Shown: positions 30,587-40,900 of the stretch, one piece after another
Position numbering within the stretch: position 1 is the stretch's first letter
Layout: each line of letters begins with the position of its first letter
Source: Ceriagrion tenellum
Lineage: Eukaryota; Arthropoda; Insecta; Odonata; Coenagrionidae
DNA length: 64,000 bases
Direction of reading: 5' to 3'
Assembly (NCBI GenBank): GCA_963169105.1
Contig: OY720639.1
Coordinates: 118,069,117 to 118,133,116, forward strand
Notes under the pieces: model-generated
Database searches by the model: none
Told to the model about the DNA's origin: nothing
What the model saw: only the letters and a program-made list of their open reading frames with translations
Program-made: the position numbers and the translations under genes

Positions 30587-32089
30587 TTTGTTTCGGAATC
30601 CAAGCTGCTCGGGGCGAAGGATACTGCGGTTGATGACGTGCGATTCAAGATGGGAGAGGATGGTTCGTTAAAAAATTTTGGTTAAGTGGGACAGGAGGGT
30701 GATGGGTCTGGAATTTCCGGGAACAGAAGTATCTTTGTTGGGTTTCGGAATGAGGAATAATTTTACCGGATTTCCATGGGGTGGGAAAGTGGGAAAGAGA
30801 AAAGGAGTGGGAAAAGAGGTCGCAGAGAAGATCGATGAAGATTGGAACACGTGATGCGTGTTTTAAGAGTTCGTTTGAAATGCCGTCCAAACCGGGAGCA
30901 CGGCGAAGAGGAAGAGAATTGATTATTGATTTGATGGTAGAGGGCAGGATATTGGGAGGAGGGGTTGGCGGTAGGTTCTGAAGGGAGAGGAGAGCGGTTT
31001 ACGTCATCATCTAGGGAGGATGGGGAAGGGTCGAGAGACATGACGGATTGAAGGAAGTCAGCTTGGATTTCGGCTTTACGCTCCGGGTCGAAGACGAGCT
31101 CTTTACTCACTCTAAGCGGAGGAGCCACGACTTTTGTGGTCCGGCGTAGAGAGTGCATGGCCTTCCATAAGCTGCAGTCCTCGAAGGATTGGGTTTCAAT
31201 ATGGCGGTTCCATTCTGCTAGAGATAATTGGCGGATTTCAGATTTGATTTGGTTAGCCAGGCGGTTGTATGTGGATTTGTCTGAAAGGGATCTGGAGCGT
31301 TGCCATGTGTGGTGAGCGATGTTTCTATTTTTGATAAGGTGAACTATGTATTGAGGAAAGTGAGAAAGACGTTGGGAACGACGTGCTGGGACGGGGTGAC
31401 GTAATCTTTGGCCGCAAGGAGAGAATTAGTTAAGAGCGAGGTTCGGTTGTCAAGGTCGTTGGGGGTGGGGGAGGTAAGGTTGGTGATGGATAAAAGACGG
31501 GATTGTAGGGAGTTGGGAAATTGGTTCCAGTTTGAGATGAGGATTTTTCGATTGGGAGAGAGGTTGGGGGAAAGGGGTAATATGTAAAGTAGAGGAAAAT
31601 GGTCGGAGGTAAAGGAGTAGATGGGGAGGTTAGAAGTGGCAGCAAAGTCAATTACGTCACCATAGGCATGGCTTTGTAGTGGACAACTGGTTGCAGAGGT
31701 CGGGGCAGTAATGTTTATAGGTCTTTGTGAGCAGTATTTATAGAGGGTGACGCCGTTTTTGTTTTTTCTCCTGCAGTTCCACGACTGGTGTTTGGAGTTC
31801 CAGTCGCCGAAGATAATGCTGGTGGGGATAAATTTAAATAGCCGATCCAAGTCCTCAGTCAAAAGTGGTTTACCTGCGCTTTGATAGAAGGAGCAGATGT
31901 TCAGTGGGCCGGTTGGGGTGTGGATAGCTATTGCGATTGCCTCGGCGTTTTGTAATTCTGGGCCGTTCAGGAGTGTGAGAAATAGCGGGTTTAACCAGAA
32001 CTGCTACGCCCCCTTTATGTGTGAGTCTGTCTAGTCTAAATTGTGTAGTGTGGTGAGAAGGATATGTTTGGTTTGAGAAAGTTTTCTTG
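30587..32089 (-). pseudogene. LINE M3 ORF2, endonuclease to RT start, degraded
   Basis: From 31862 to 31344: TSIIFGDWNSKHQSWNC (endonuclease D and N) and FTSDHFPLLYILP (SDH motif), then a linker. From 31158 to 30645 in shifting frames: SPHLDD-like acidic linker, MDGISNELLKH, FPTPWKSGKIIPHS. Several frameshifts separate these blocks. The upstream LNICSFYQSAGKP is readable near 31890. It connects ORF1 (32090-33757) with the RT half in the chimeric frame (28724-30586). Confidence 0.65.
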
Positions 32090-33757
32090 TTAAAGTATGA
32101 CGTCTATGTGTTGGTCTGTAGCGTATAATAGCTCGTGTTTTTTGTTGCTGATGCCATTGCAATTCCAGGAAAGTAGTTTAATGTTGTGGCTGTGTGTGTC
32201 GTGTTTGTTTGTGGATTCATGATGTGGTGTAGAGGGCGCACATTTGAGAAAGTAGAAAGGCTTTCTTGTCGGTGACGGTGGGAAGTGCTGACAATGGGTA
32301 GAAATGGCGGAGAACCAAACAAAGAGATCAGGGTCATTGGTGGCAGGAAGCTGTGGTGATTGGAGTGGTGGAAAGGCTGGTTGAAGACCGGTAGCTGCAG
32401 CAGCAGAGTATGAATTTAAGAGGGGAGGAGGTGGTGGGGCGTTGACAGTTAGGGTGGGACGGGATTCGTTTGCAATTTTTGCCACTAGTTTCTTCTTAGC
32501 TGCTTTGTGGATGGGGCATCCACGGTAACTGGCGGGATGGTCGCCTTTGCAGAGAAAACATTTGGGAGGCTGGGAACGGTCTTTGGGACAAGATATAGAC
32601 TGGTGGGTGTCACCGCAGCGGACGCAGTTAGGGGGTTGGTGGCAATATCCTTTGGTATGGCCAATGCCCTGGCAGTTGTGGCATTGGGATGGTTGGGCGG
32701 GTTTACGGAATATGGAGATTTTGACTTTTAGCCCGGCTATGTGGCTGATGGAGCACATTACATTTGCGTCAACATTTGGGTCACAGACAATGTGACAGGT
32801 TCTGGTCGGGTAAGCCGGGACGCTGGCGACATTGTTTGACAAGTGCTCTGGGTGACGAGTGCTTGAAAGGCGCTTCACACTGATGACCTTTATCCCCTTA
32901 TCAGTTAATTCCTGATGAATAAGGTCGGTCGAAACGTCTGGAAAAGTTCCGCGGAGAGCAAACTCCTTCCGCCTCGCGTCTGATCTTGCGTACGAGTAGA
33001 AGTGGATATTTAGCTCGTCGCAGATGGCGCACACAAGCTTATGATCCTCAACGGAGGTGGTCTTTATGATGGCGGTAGTTTGCCCGGTAGAGTGCGCGAC
33101 GGGCGGGGTTTTGCAGGCACGACTGATACGCCCCCATAGTTGAGACCAGTGAGTAGTATTAGTTATTTCGATCGGTGGGATGCGGCCTACGTGGTCCCTA
33201 TTGCTATTGTTAGTGGATGGAGGGGGAGTGGAAGCAGCGAGGGGAGCCTGAGGGGCGATGGTAGAGTTAGAGGCTTGAGGAGCGGGTACTGGGTTTTGGG
33301 GTGTGATATTTTCTGCCAGAAGGGCATACCTGTTTGAAGTGCTGATGGTGGTTACATTCTGCGAGGTAGTGGGAGGGCGTCGGTTTGATTTGTTTGAACT
33401 AGGGCGTTGGGGGAGTGGTGCACCATTTTGACCGGTTGTGGTTTGTTCTCTCACCGCATCTGGAACTGGGGATGGTTGTGCGGCTGTGGTGGCTGGCGTT
33501 GAAGGCGGCTGCTGGGTGGCGGGGAAGTGGGTGAAGAGTGCGGCTCTCTCCTGCTCTGGCAGTTGCAATATTGCGGCGAGGATTGCTTCCACCGCCGACA
33601 TCTCGGCAGCTACATTCGGGCTGGGGGGTGAGTTTTGACCGTGGATTGCGCGCAAGAAGTGGTCCGCTAGGTGTTTGGCAGCGAAGGGCGTCTTCTTGTG
33701 CCTCGGGTGGTAACCAGGATCTCCGGTGATCTTCCTGGGGCGGCTGGATTTTCTCAT
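32090..33757 (-). CDS. LINE M3 ORF1 (Jockey-type gag) running into endonuclease start
   Basis: Open frame of about 555 codons from the first in-frame ATG at 33757 (MRKSSRPRKITG). It has a Pro/Ala/Thr-rich N-terminal half (about 1-190), an RRM-like/PRE-type domain (about 230-345: TTAIIKTTSVEDHKLV, ELTDKGIKVISVKRL, CHIVCDPNVDANVM), and three Cys/His knuckles (CHNCQGIGHTKGYCH; CVRCGDTHQSISC; CFLCKGDHPASYRGC). The last ~30 residues (LLSWNCNGISNKKHELL) are the first block of an endonuclease, so ORF1 is fused in frame with the ORF2 start, then stops at 32090. Normal Jockey elements keep the two ORFs separate, so a small indel has probably fused them. Confidence 0.8.
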   Translation of the reverse strand: MRKSSRPRKITGDPGYHPRHKKTPFAAKHLADHFLRAIHGQNSPPSPNVAAEMSAVEAILAAILQLPEQERAALFTHFPATQQPPSTPATTAAQPSPVPDAVREQTTTGQNGAPLPQRPSSNKSNRRPPTTSQNVTTISTSNRYALLAENITPQNPVPAPQASNSTIAPQAPLAASTPPPSTNNSNRDHVGRIPPIEITNTTHWSQLWGRISRACKTPPVAHSTGQTTAIIKTTSVEDHKLVCAICDELNIHFYSYARSDARRKEFALRGTFPDVSTDLIHQELTDKGIKVISVKRLSSTRHPEHLSNNVASVPAYPTRTCHIVCDPNVDANVMCSISHIAGLKVKISIFRKPAQPSQCHNCQGIGHTKGYCHQPPNCVRCGDTHQSISCPKDRSQPPKCFLCKGDHPASYRGCPIHKAAKKKLVAKIANESRPTLTVNAPPPPPLLNSYSAAAATGLQPAFPPLQSPQLPATNDPDLFVWFSAISTHCQHFPPSPTRKPFYFLKCAPSTPHHESTNKHDTHSHNIKLLSWNCNGISNKKHELLYATDQHIDVIL

Positions 33758-33840
33758 GCACGAAGTTGCACACAGTAGAGTGTCCCGCCCTGTCAGAAGC
33801 ACTGACTGGGGCGGGGACCAATGAGGATCGAGGGCGGAGC

Positions 33841-33932
33841 GAAGTCACCCGCCGAGCGCACTACAACAAAAGGACTTCCCGCCGGGCGCACTACAACAAA
33901 AGGACTTCCCGCCGAGCGCACTACAACAAAAC
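33841..33932. repeat. Three 30-bp tandem repeats upstream of LINE M3 ORF1
   Basis: Unit starting GCCGAGCGCACTACAACAAA and ending AGGACTTCCC at 33851-33880, 33881-33910 (one A to G change) and 33911-33932 (partial), with a partial unit at 33841-33850. It sits in the presumed 5' UTR, about 90 bases before the ORF1 start on the minus strand. Confidence 0.9.
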
Positions 33933-33989
33933 CTTCACCTTGCCTCCTTTGCCTCGTCCTGACATCAATCGAATCCGTTCTGCGCGCGC

Positions 33990-34060
33990 GGAGTGGCTAT
34001 TCAATTATTGAGAATGCCGCTTTCTAGCGGCTTGTGCTCTCTAGTTAGTCTTTACATTTT
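33990..34060 (-). other. Junction of M4 3' end and M3 5' region, with hairpin
   Basis: Contains the inverted repeat GCCGCT-TTCT-AGCGGC (about 34017-34032). The preceding GGCCATCTTGGCC (about 34069-34081) is also self-complementary. There is no clear A-tail or target duplication. Confidence 0.4.
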
Positions 34061-34086
34061 GTCTGATTTGGCCATCTTGGCCTGTC

Positions 34087-36936
34087 CTAGGCAACGTTTA
34101 AAACCTCGCCTGGCCTTTTATGTTTGTCTCTACTTATATCCACATACCTAGTAAGTGGTTCAAGGGAGATATTTTTATGGTCAATTAGTCTTTGAAAATA
34201 ATTTTCTGCAGTCTTTTTAATTTTATCTTTTATCGGTAATATTCCAGTAGTCTTATAGAGTTTTTCGTTCCCATATCGTTTTTTAACTTTGAATATAGAC
34301 CGTAATATTTTTCTCTCTTTTTTCTCGATTTTGTCCCATCGGCTCTTAGTTAATAGGCCAGCCCATGCTGGAGTGGCATAGAGAAGCTGGGTTTGAATAT
34401 ATGTCTTATATATTTGGACTTTAATATCTTTCGGCACGCTATTGGACCTTAGGATGGGGCTAAGCCCCATTCTAGTCCCCATCGCTTTTTGCATGACCGT
34501 TTGTAAGTGGGACTCCATATTTAGGTGTTGGTCAAGGGTGACCCCTAGGTATTTCACCTTTTCCTCCCACTCCAGGCCTTGCTGTCCTATTCTAAGTAAT
34601 GTTTTAACTTTTGGTTCTGTTAAAGGTTTCGTAAAGACAATTGCCTTTGTTTTTCCCACGTTCAGTTGTAGCCTCCATTTATTATACCAGCTAACAACTT
34701 CGTCTAACGCTGTCTGTGTGTAATCCACAGCTAGGTCGTCTTTTTTACTCCTTGCCAATATGGCTGCGTCGTCAGCATACAGTGCTATTATCGAGTGCCA
34801 GTCACTCTTGTTAATTGGGAAGTCCGCGGTGTATATATTAAAAAGGAGGGGGCCGACTACCGATCCCTGCGGGACTCCTGCCTTAATAATCCTAGCCTCG
34901 CTTGTTTCAGTCTTGATTTTAACTCGGTACGTCCTGTTTTTAAGGTACGACCTCGTCCATTTTAAAATCCATCTTGGAAATTTCCATTCGTCCATTTTAA
35001 AAATCAGTCCATTATGCCAAACTTTGTCAAAGTCTTTCGATAGGTCTAGGAATATTCCGACAGTTGATTCCTTTTTGTTGAATCCATCTGTTATATAGTC
35101 CACTACTCTATGGAGTTGCTGGGTGGTAGAGAGCCCCTCTCTAAAGCCGAACTGCTCTGGTGGTAATATTTCTTCGGCAAGTATTCTTATGTGAGGTACT
35201 ATCAGCCTCTCAATTAGTTTTCCCAGGTTTGGCAAGAGTGAGATCGGTCGAAATTCCTCTGCCATCAACCTATTTCCTCCCTTCTTTGGGATGCATTTTA
35301 CGATTGCCTCCTTCCACGGCGCCGGGAAGTGTCCCAATGTGATTGAAGCATTGGCTATGTCTAGGACTAGCTTTTTTGCTTTGTCTGGCATTTTACAAAT
35401 TACCTCATTAGGTATTTTGTCTGTGCCGACTGCCTTACGTTTCGGGAGCTTGCTCAGCGCATTGTTGAGGTCGCTCATTTTAATAGTCGGAATATCCTCC
35501 TCTTCGTCGTCAAATTCTCGTTCCTCCACATATTTATCTATATTCGGAGTGTTTCGCCTTGCTTTTGTTAGTGCGAAGGTTTTGTCAAGCACTTCCGAAA
35601 GGTGCTCAGCTTTGTCTTTATGATTTGTCAATAGGCCGTGGCCAGTGTCAATTGCTGGATCAGCTGCTGGCACCTTTCTGAGGCTTTTGGCTGTTTTCCA
35701 CAAGCTCCCATCAACCCCGTCCAGTGACCTTAATTTGTCTTCCCATAATTTTCTTCGGAGGTCTTTGATCGCCTGCCTCAGTTCTTTGTTTAGCGCTTTC
35801 ACTTTTATTTTCCAGTATAAAGTTTCTAAGATTTTATACTTCCTCCTCCAGTAGTTTCTTTCTTTAATCTTGTTTTTTAGATCCGGTTTTAAATGAAGGA
35901 AATCTGTAGGCCTTCTATTTTTCTTAGGTATTGCTGCCTCCATTGCTTGGAATACGGTATTGCTTAATTTATCGGCCAATGTATCTATGTCTTCCTCAGT
36001 TTCAATCGTCGTGTCCGGCAGGTTAGAGTTTATGACCTCGGAAAATTTGCTCCAATCTGCTAGTCCGTAGCAGTATCTCTCAGCCACCCTTGGAATTTCG
36101 ATCGGTCTAGTTCCGATTCTTATTATTACTGGGTAGTGGTCACTGGTTAGTTCATTTACCACGTACGCCTTCGTGCATCTCCTTATATTCTTGGCGATGG
36201 CGAGGTCTATTACATTGTTTCCATTCATTCTTGTTGGCTCATTTGGGGCAATCACTTTTAGGTGGTTATCCAGGGCCCACTTATTTAATTCCTTCCCCTT
36301 TTTATTTTCGTTGCTGCAGTTCCAATTTGCGTGCTTGCTGTTAAAGTCTCCGCCGAGAAAAATCGGGATATTTCCTTCCGTCAGTTGATTAAAATCGTGT
36401 TCTACAAATTTGGCGTTTGGTTTTAAATAGCACGAGAACACGTTTATCCTTCCCATTATGATCTCCACTTCCATTCCTACGGCTTCCAGCTGTGCCAAGT
36501 TTGTCGGAACTAGTGGGCTGCCGGGAATATTGTCTTTCAGCAGAATAGCCACACCGCCATTGGCCCTTCTCGCTTCTTTGCGTGTATTATCTATTCTTTC
36601 AATGGAATATCCAGGTACCTCCCATGTGACCTCGGGTTTTAGCCATGTCTCCGATATTAGGCAGAAATCTATTTGATTTCTATTTAAGAATCTCATAAGT
36701 TCTGCGCTTTTGTTTTGATCCGTTCTGCGAAGCGGGGTGGTCCCGCTTATATAGCCGCTGGAGGTGGGGGGACCGACTGACGCCGGTGGCTGCCCGGAGT
36801 CTACGCCCTGGCTCCTGCTTAGGACGGTCTCGACGGGCGATGAACGTAGATTCCCACGAAGTATCTGCTGATTCCGAAGAGGTGAGGTCCTAAAGGTCTC
36901 CTTCTTCAGCTCCAACGATGATCCGGTGAATCCCAT
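34087..36936 (-). CDS. LINE M4 ORF2 (Jockey-like endonuclease-RT), open 949 codons
   Basis: Intact frame. Endonuclease: E in CLISETWLK, D and N in LGGDFNSKHANW, SDHYPVIIR. RT: FPAPWKEAIVKCIPKKGG, EFRPISLLPNLGKLIERL, EQFGFREGLSTTQQL, IFLDLSKDFDKVWH (motif A), KAGVPQGSVVGPLLF, ALYADDAAILARS (motif C), VGKTKAIVF, VKYLGVTLD. The C-terminus DKHKRPGEVLNVA is typical of Jockey-type ends and there is no RNase H. The first ~85 residues (GSSLELKKETF, SGQPPASVGPPTSSG) are not endonuclease: the WNxNG block with its catalytic Asn is missing and the fold starts at NKSAELMRFL. No ORF1 lies upstream. The start may therefore be an ORF1/5' leader fused to ORF2 by internal deletion. RT looks intact; endonuclease is probably impaired. 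Confidence 0.85.
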   Translation of the reverse strand: MGFTGSSLELKKETFRTSPLRNQQILRGNLRSSPVETVLSRSQGVDSGQPPASVGPPTSSGYISGTTPLRRTDQNKSAELMRFLNRNQIDFCLISETWLKPEVTWEVPGYSIERIDNTRKEARRANGGVAILLKDNIPGSPLVPTNLAQLEAVGMEVEIIMGRINVFSCYLKPNAKFVEHDFNQLTEGNIPIFLGGDFNSKHANWNCSNENKKGKELNKWALDNHLKVIAPNEPTRMNGNNVIDLAIAKNIRRCTKAYVVNELTSDHYPVIIRIGTRPIEIPRVAERYCYGLADWSKFSEVINSNLPDTTIETEEDIDTLADKLSNTVFQAMEAAIPKKNRRPTDFLHLKPDLKNKIKERNYWRRKYKILETLYWKIKVKALNKELRQAIKDLRRKLWEDKLRSLDGVDGSLWKTAKSLRKVPAADPAIDTGHGLLTNHKDKAEHLSEVLDKTFALTKARRNTPNIDKYVEEREFDDEEEDIPTIKMSDLNNALSKLPKRKAVGTDKIPNEVICKMPDKAKKLVLDIANASITLGHFPAPWKEAIVKCIPKKGGNRLMAEEFRPISLLPNLGKLIERLIVPHIRILAEEILPPEQFGFREGLSTTQQLHRVVDYITDGFNKKESTVGIFLDLSKDFDKVWHNGLIFKMDEWKFPRWILKWTRSYLKNRTYRVKIKTETSEARIIKAGVPQGSVVGPLLFNIYTADFPINKSDWHSIIALYADDAAILARSKKDDLAVDYTQTALDEVVSWYNKWRLQLNVGKTKAIVFTKPLTEPKVKTLLRIGQQGLEWEEKVKYLGVTLDQHLNMESHLQTVMQKAMGTRMGLSPILRSNSVPKDIKVQIYKTYIQTQLLYATPAWAGLLTKSRWDKIEKKERKILRSIFKVKKRYGNEKLYKTTGILPIKDKIKKTAENYFQRLIDHKNISLEPLTRYVDISRDKHKRPGEVLNVA

Positions 36937-37222
36937 TTTCCCTGGCCTGGAGGGCCCCTTTTATACGGTCCCTGGCCGTTCCTCCGGCCAATCAGCGCGC
37001 TCCGCTAGGAGCGTGAGGAGGTGGTAGGGGGAAAAGTGAAAGTTCCAACGCTCGGCACGGGGGCGGGGGAGCTTCGTCACCGGGAGCACGTGGTTTTAAT
37101 GAGTGAGTTTTGGCTACGTGCAGTAGGGGCACAACAACCTTCAGGTTCTAAGTAAACATGTGTATCAACATACAATATCCAAATGAAAAGAAATATAACA
37201 TGCGAAAAACTAAAAAGTAGGA
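36937..37222 (-). promoter_or_regulatory. GC-rich leader of M4 with TATA-like and CCAAT-like words
   Basis: On the minus strand, reading towards M4, GCGCTGATTGGCCGG is followed about 25 bases later by ACCGTATAAAAGGGGCC (near 36960), about 25 bases before the M4 start codon. The same TATA-like word in a GC hairpin occurs in the monomers at 27.8 kb. It may be a promoter captured upstream or part of the element leader. The rest shows nothing. Confidence 0.4.
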
Positions 37223-37440
37223 TTGATAACTAATCAGACTCATCACAGTTATGACAAATATAATGGCGACTACCATCTGTGCCGTCTAAATGGGACCAAA
37301 GTTCACTTTCCTTGGCATTTGATCCATTTTTCGCCAGGCCTACTCTCAGAATATGCGCCCACGCAAACCATACACAAATACTCTTCTTCATCTAATGGTG
37401 GAGGTGATACTTTCCTTTTTTGCTGTGCCTTTACCATTGT
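37223..37440 (-). pseudogene. pogo/Tigger transposase C-terminal finger fragment
   Basis: Minus-strand, readable across one stop and one frame change: KRKVSPPPLDEEEYLCMVC, YSESRPGEKWIKCQGK, then WSHLDGTDGSRHYICHNCDESD and a stop. The order C-x2-C, W-x-x-C, W-x-H, Y-x-C-x2-C matches the PHD-like finger at the end of some pogo-group transposases, the same layout as 52978-53120. The rest of this transposase is not visible. Confidence 0.5.
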
Positions 37441-37914
37441 AAACTCAAGATACAACTGCTCCTCGATAAAACAATCCTGTCAACGCAATAACCGCAATAA
37501 CTATTGGGTTCTTGCTCACACGTACGTCGGACTTCACTCACTCCATTTACATTCGTTCGCCGCCCATCGCAAGAGCGTGGCGCGCATTGCAGTCAGTTTG
37601 ATCGCATTACCAACGCTGAATCCTCCAGACTACATTCTCAACACTACTCCCTCACCAAGTAATTATATGTCAATCCTGATGGCTATGTACAAAAGTAACG
37701 GACTTAAATTAACGGAAGTAAAGTTAACGAAAGTTAATAAGACTTAATAGTTTTTAGATTTAACCATTCCTTTACTGTAGTCGTTGACTACTAGCGGTTT
37801 TATAGTATTTCCACCACCTTTTTTCTACACAACGGTAACCGGTTTGTCGTGGATTGTTGAAAGCATGTTTACATATTTTTTATCCATCCACTTGTTCTTC
37901 AATTGTTCAATTCA
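37441..37914. other. AT-rich stretch before LINE B1
   Basis: No supportable gene. A run of AACGGA/AACGAAAGTTAA words occurs near 37695-37740. The exact 5' junction of B1 is not clear; I place it near 37915, where sequence resembling the end of ORF1 (AACAAGAAGAAG) begins. Confidence 0.4.
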
Positions 37915-40900
37915 ATCAACAAGAACAACAAGAAGAAGATTTTATTCTAGTTTATTTTAATTCTGTTTTTTATTTATTTCCAATGGCTCTTTTATTCTGC
38001 AGTGGAACTGCAACGGTTTTTCTCGGCATAAGGAGGAGCTGGCCGTTTTCATACGTGATTTTAACCCGGTTAGCGTTTGTCTTCAAGAAACGCATTTTAA
38101 AAACACGGACAAGGGCATCTTTAATTATTTTAAGGTTTTTATATTACACGACACCTGCGGCCAACGAGCCCAGGGTGGAGTGGCAATTGCTATCCGGGAG
38201 GCCCTTTACACCTCCCAGGTACACCTGAACACACCGTTTCAGGCGGTGGCGGTGACTGTTCACGCTCCGTAGATGGTTACGTTATGCAAACGTATATCTG
38301 CCGGAGGGTGCAACGGTCACCCGTTTTAATTTGGAAGCCCTTGTCCACCAGCTGCCTCAGCCCTTTATTTTACTCGGTGATTTCAACCCACACGATCCTC
38401 TGTGGGGAAGCAGTAGAGAGCAGTGTAATCGTAGAGGACGGACTTTATCTTCCTTTATTACGGTGTCTAACCTAGTTTTATTGAACGACGGGGAGAAAAC
38501 CCAGTTCAACAGCTTTACCGGTGACTTCTCCTCTAGACCTATGCGCGACATCGAGCGTGTTGTTAAACAAGCTGAGTGTGTCCGTACACGATGATCTATG
38601 TGGGAGTGATCACTATCCCATTTTTATACTGAAAGAGGGACGTTCTAACCCCATTTTTATTCGGCAGGGCAACTGGATTATCCGGAGAGCCGATTGGGGT
38701 CGTTTTATGAGCAATTTTAACTTTAAACACGACATGACGCTAAACAGAGTGTCTAACATAAATCATTTAACAAGCTGCATCATCGAAGCCGCGAACAAAA
38801 GCGTACCACGGTCTCGTCGTCTCCAATCGAGACCATCTGTACCTTGGTGGAATGAAGAATGTGCAGCTGCAATTCGCAAACGGAAGAAGGCGCTACAAAT
38901 TTTTAAAAAGTTCCCGACGGTCACGAACCTTTCCGCCTTTCGGCGCTTAAGAGCTAAGGCTCGACAGGTCGTGAAAGAGGCGAAGAAGGCTTCCTGGGTG
39001 GAATTTGTCTCGGGTGTCAACTGTAGAACACCACTTACACAGGTCTGGCGCAAGATCAGGAGTCTATCGGGTAACCACCAACAGATCGGCATCTCCTTTT
39101 TACATATCAATGGCGATGTAATAACGTCTGAAATTACTATCAGCGACATTTTCGGCCAGCTACTCGCCAAAACCAGCAGTAACAGGAGCTACGACTCTAC
39201 GTTTCTGAAAACCAAGGAGCGATTGGAGATGTCCCCGATAAACTTTAAGGAAAGACATCCCTTGGCGGATTACAACCTTCCGTTTTCCCTCTGGGAACTC
39301 AAATCCGCCATTTCTGACTCCCGTATCACTTCTCCGGGACCTGACGAGGTCCACAATGCCTTCCTCCGGAATATCCCGGAGTCGGCACTGTTGGAGGTTC
39401 TCCATACCTTCAACCAACTATGGCTAGAAGGTTGTTTTCCACCGTCCTGGCGGGAGTCTGCGGTAGTTCCTATACTAAAAAAAGGCAAAGACCGAGCCGA
39501 CCCGAATAACTTTAGACCTGTATCCCTCACAAGCTGCCTGTGTAAGGCTATGGAAAGAATGGTAAATCGGCGGCTCGTCTGGTGGCTAGAGCGCCGAAAC
39601 CTTCTCTCTGGTATTCAATGTGGTTTCCGCAGAGGCCGTTCCACTACCGATCATTTAGTCAGAATTGACAACTATATCCAGGAAGCCTTTCTTCAGCGCC
39701 AACACGTAGTCGGGGTATTTTTTGACATAGAGAAGGCATACGACCGAGTTTGGCGTCACAAAATCCTAAGAACGATGCACGAATGGGGATTTAGAGGTAA
39801 CCTACCCATTTTTATTCAAAATTTTTTATCGGACCGAGTTTTTAAAGTGAGAATTGGCCAACACGAATCGAAATTTTATAGTCAAGAGAACGGTGTTCCC
39901 CAAGGCTCAGTACTTAGCGTAACGCTATTTGCTATAGCGATTAACGATATCGCTAACTGTGTAAAAACACCGGTAATTGGCTCACTGTTTGTGGACGACT
40001 TCGCAATTTTTTGTAGGTCATCCCAACCAGCAACCGCGGGCAGACTTATCCAGCTTACTCTAAACAAGTTGGATAGGTGGGCCAAAGATAACGGTTTTAA
40101 ATTCTCCTTGGAGAAAACTAAATGCCTCCACTTACGCCGGTGTAGGGGTCATACCATTCCCCCATCACTAACCTTGGGCGGTACAAACCTTCCGTTTGTT
40201 AACTCTGTATGTTTTTTAGGAATGATTTTTGACTGTCGCCTCAACTGGCGGGAACATATTGATACTTTAAAACTTAAATGTCTTAAGACTCTAAACATTT
40301 TAAAATTCTTAAGTCACTCAACATGGGGAGCCGATCGCTCAATGCTGATCTTGTTGTACCGTTCGTTGGTCCGGTCGAAGCTTGACTACGGTTCCTTCGT
40401 ATACGCCTCCGGTCGGGAGTCGTACCTACGTACTCTGAACGCGGTACACAATGCAGGCCTACGGATATCCACTGGGGCGTTCCGGACTAGTCCGGTGCAA
40501 AGCCTCCATGTGGATACAGGAGAGCCGCCATTGTGCCACCGAAGGAACCTGCTCATGTGCAATTACTTTGCCAAAATTTTATCTATGAAGTCCCACCCAT
40601 GTTTCAACCTTGTTTTTAAACCTCAATTAATAGAACTTTTTAATCGCCGGACAAGAGCCACTAGGCCTGCTAGCATTAGGTTTTATACTTTCATCCAAGC
40701 GCAAGGTATTACACTCCCAGACATATACCCTATCGGAAGCTGCAAAAGTCCGCCTTGGGTCACACCCGCGCCTAAAATCAATACTGAACTTAACAAGCAT
40801 CTAAAACACTTTACCACTGCAGAAGAGTACCAGCGTCTATTTTATATGTTCTTAGTAACCCATCGAGATCTCGTGCCTATTTATACCGACGGCTCCAGAT

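Noticed and set aside
37223..37747. Plus-strand 174-codon ORF as a gene
   Set aside because: No family motif on the plus strand; the minus strand shows a conserved Cys/His/Trp finger pattern.
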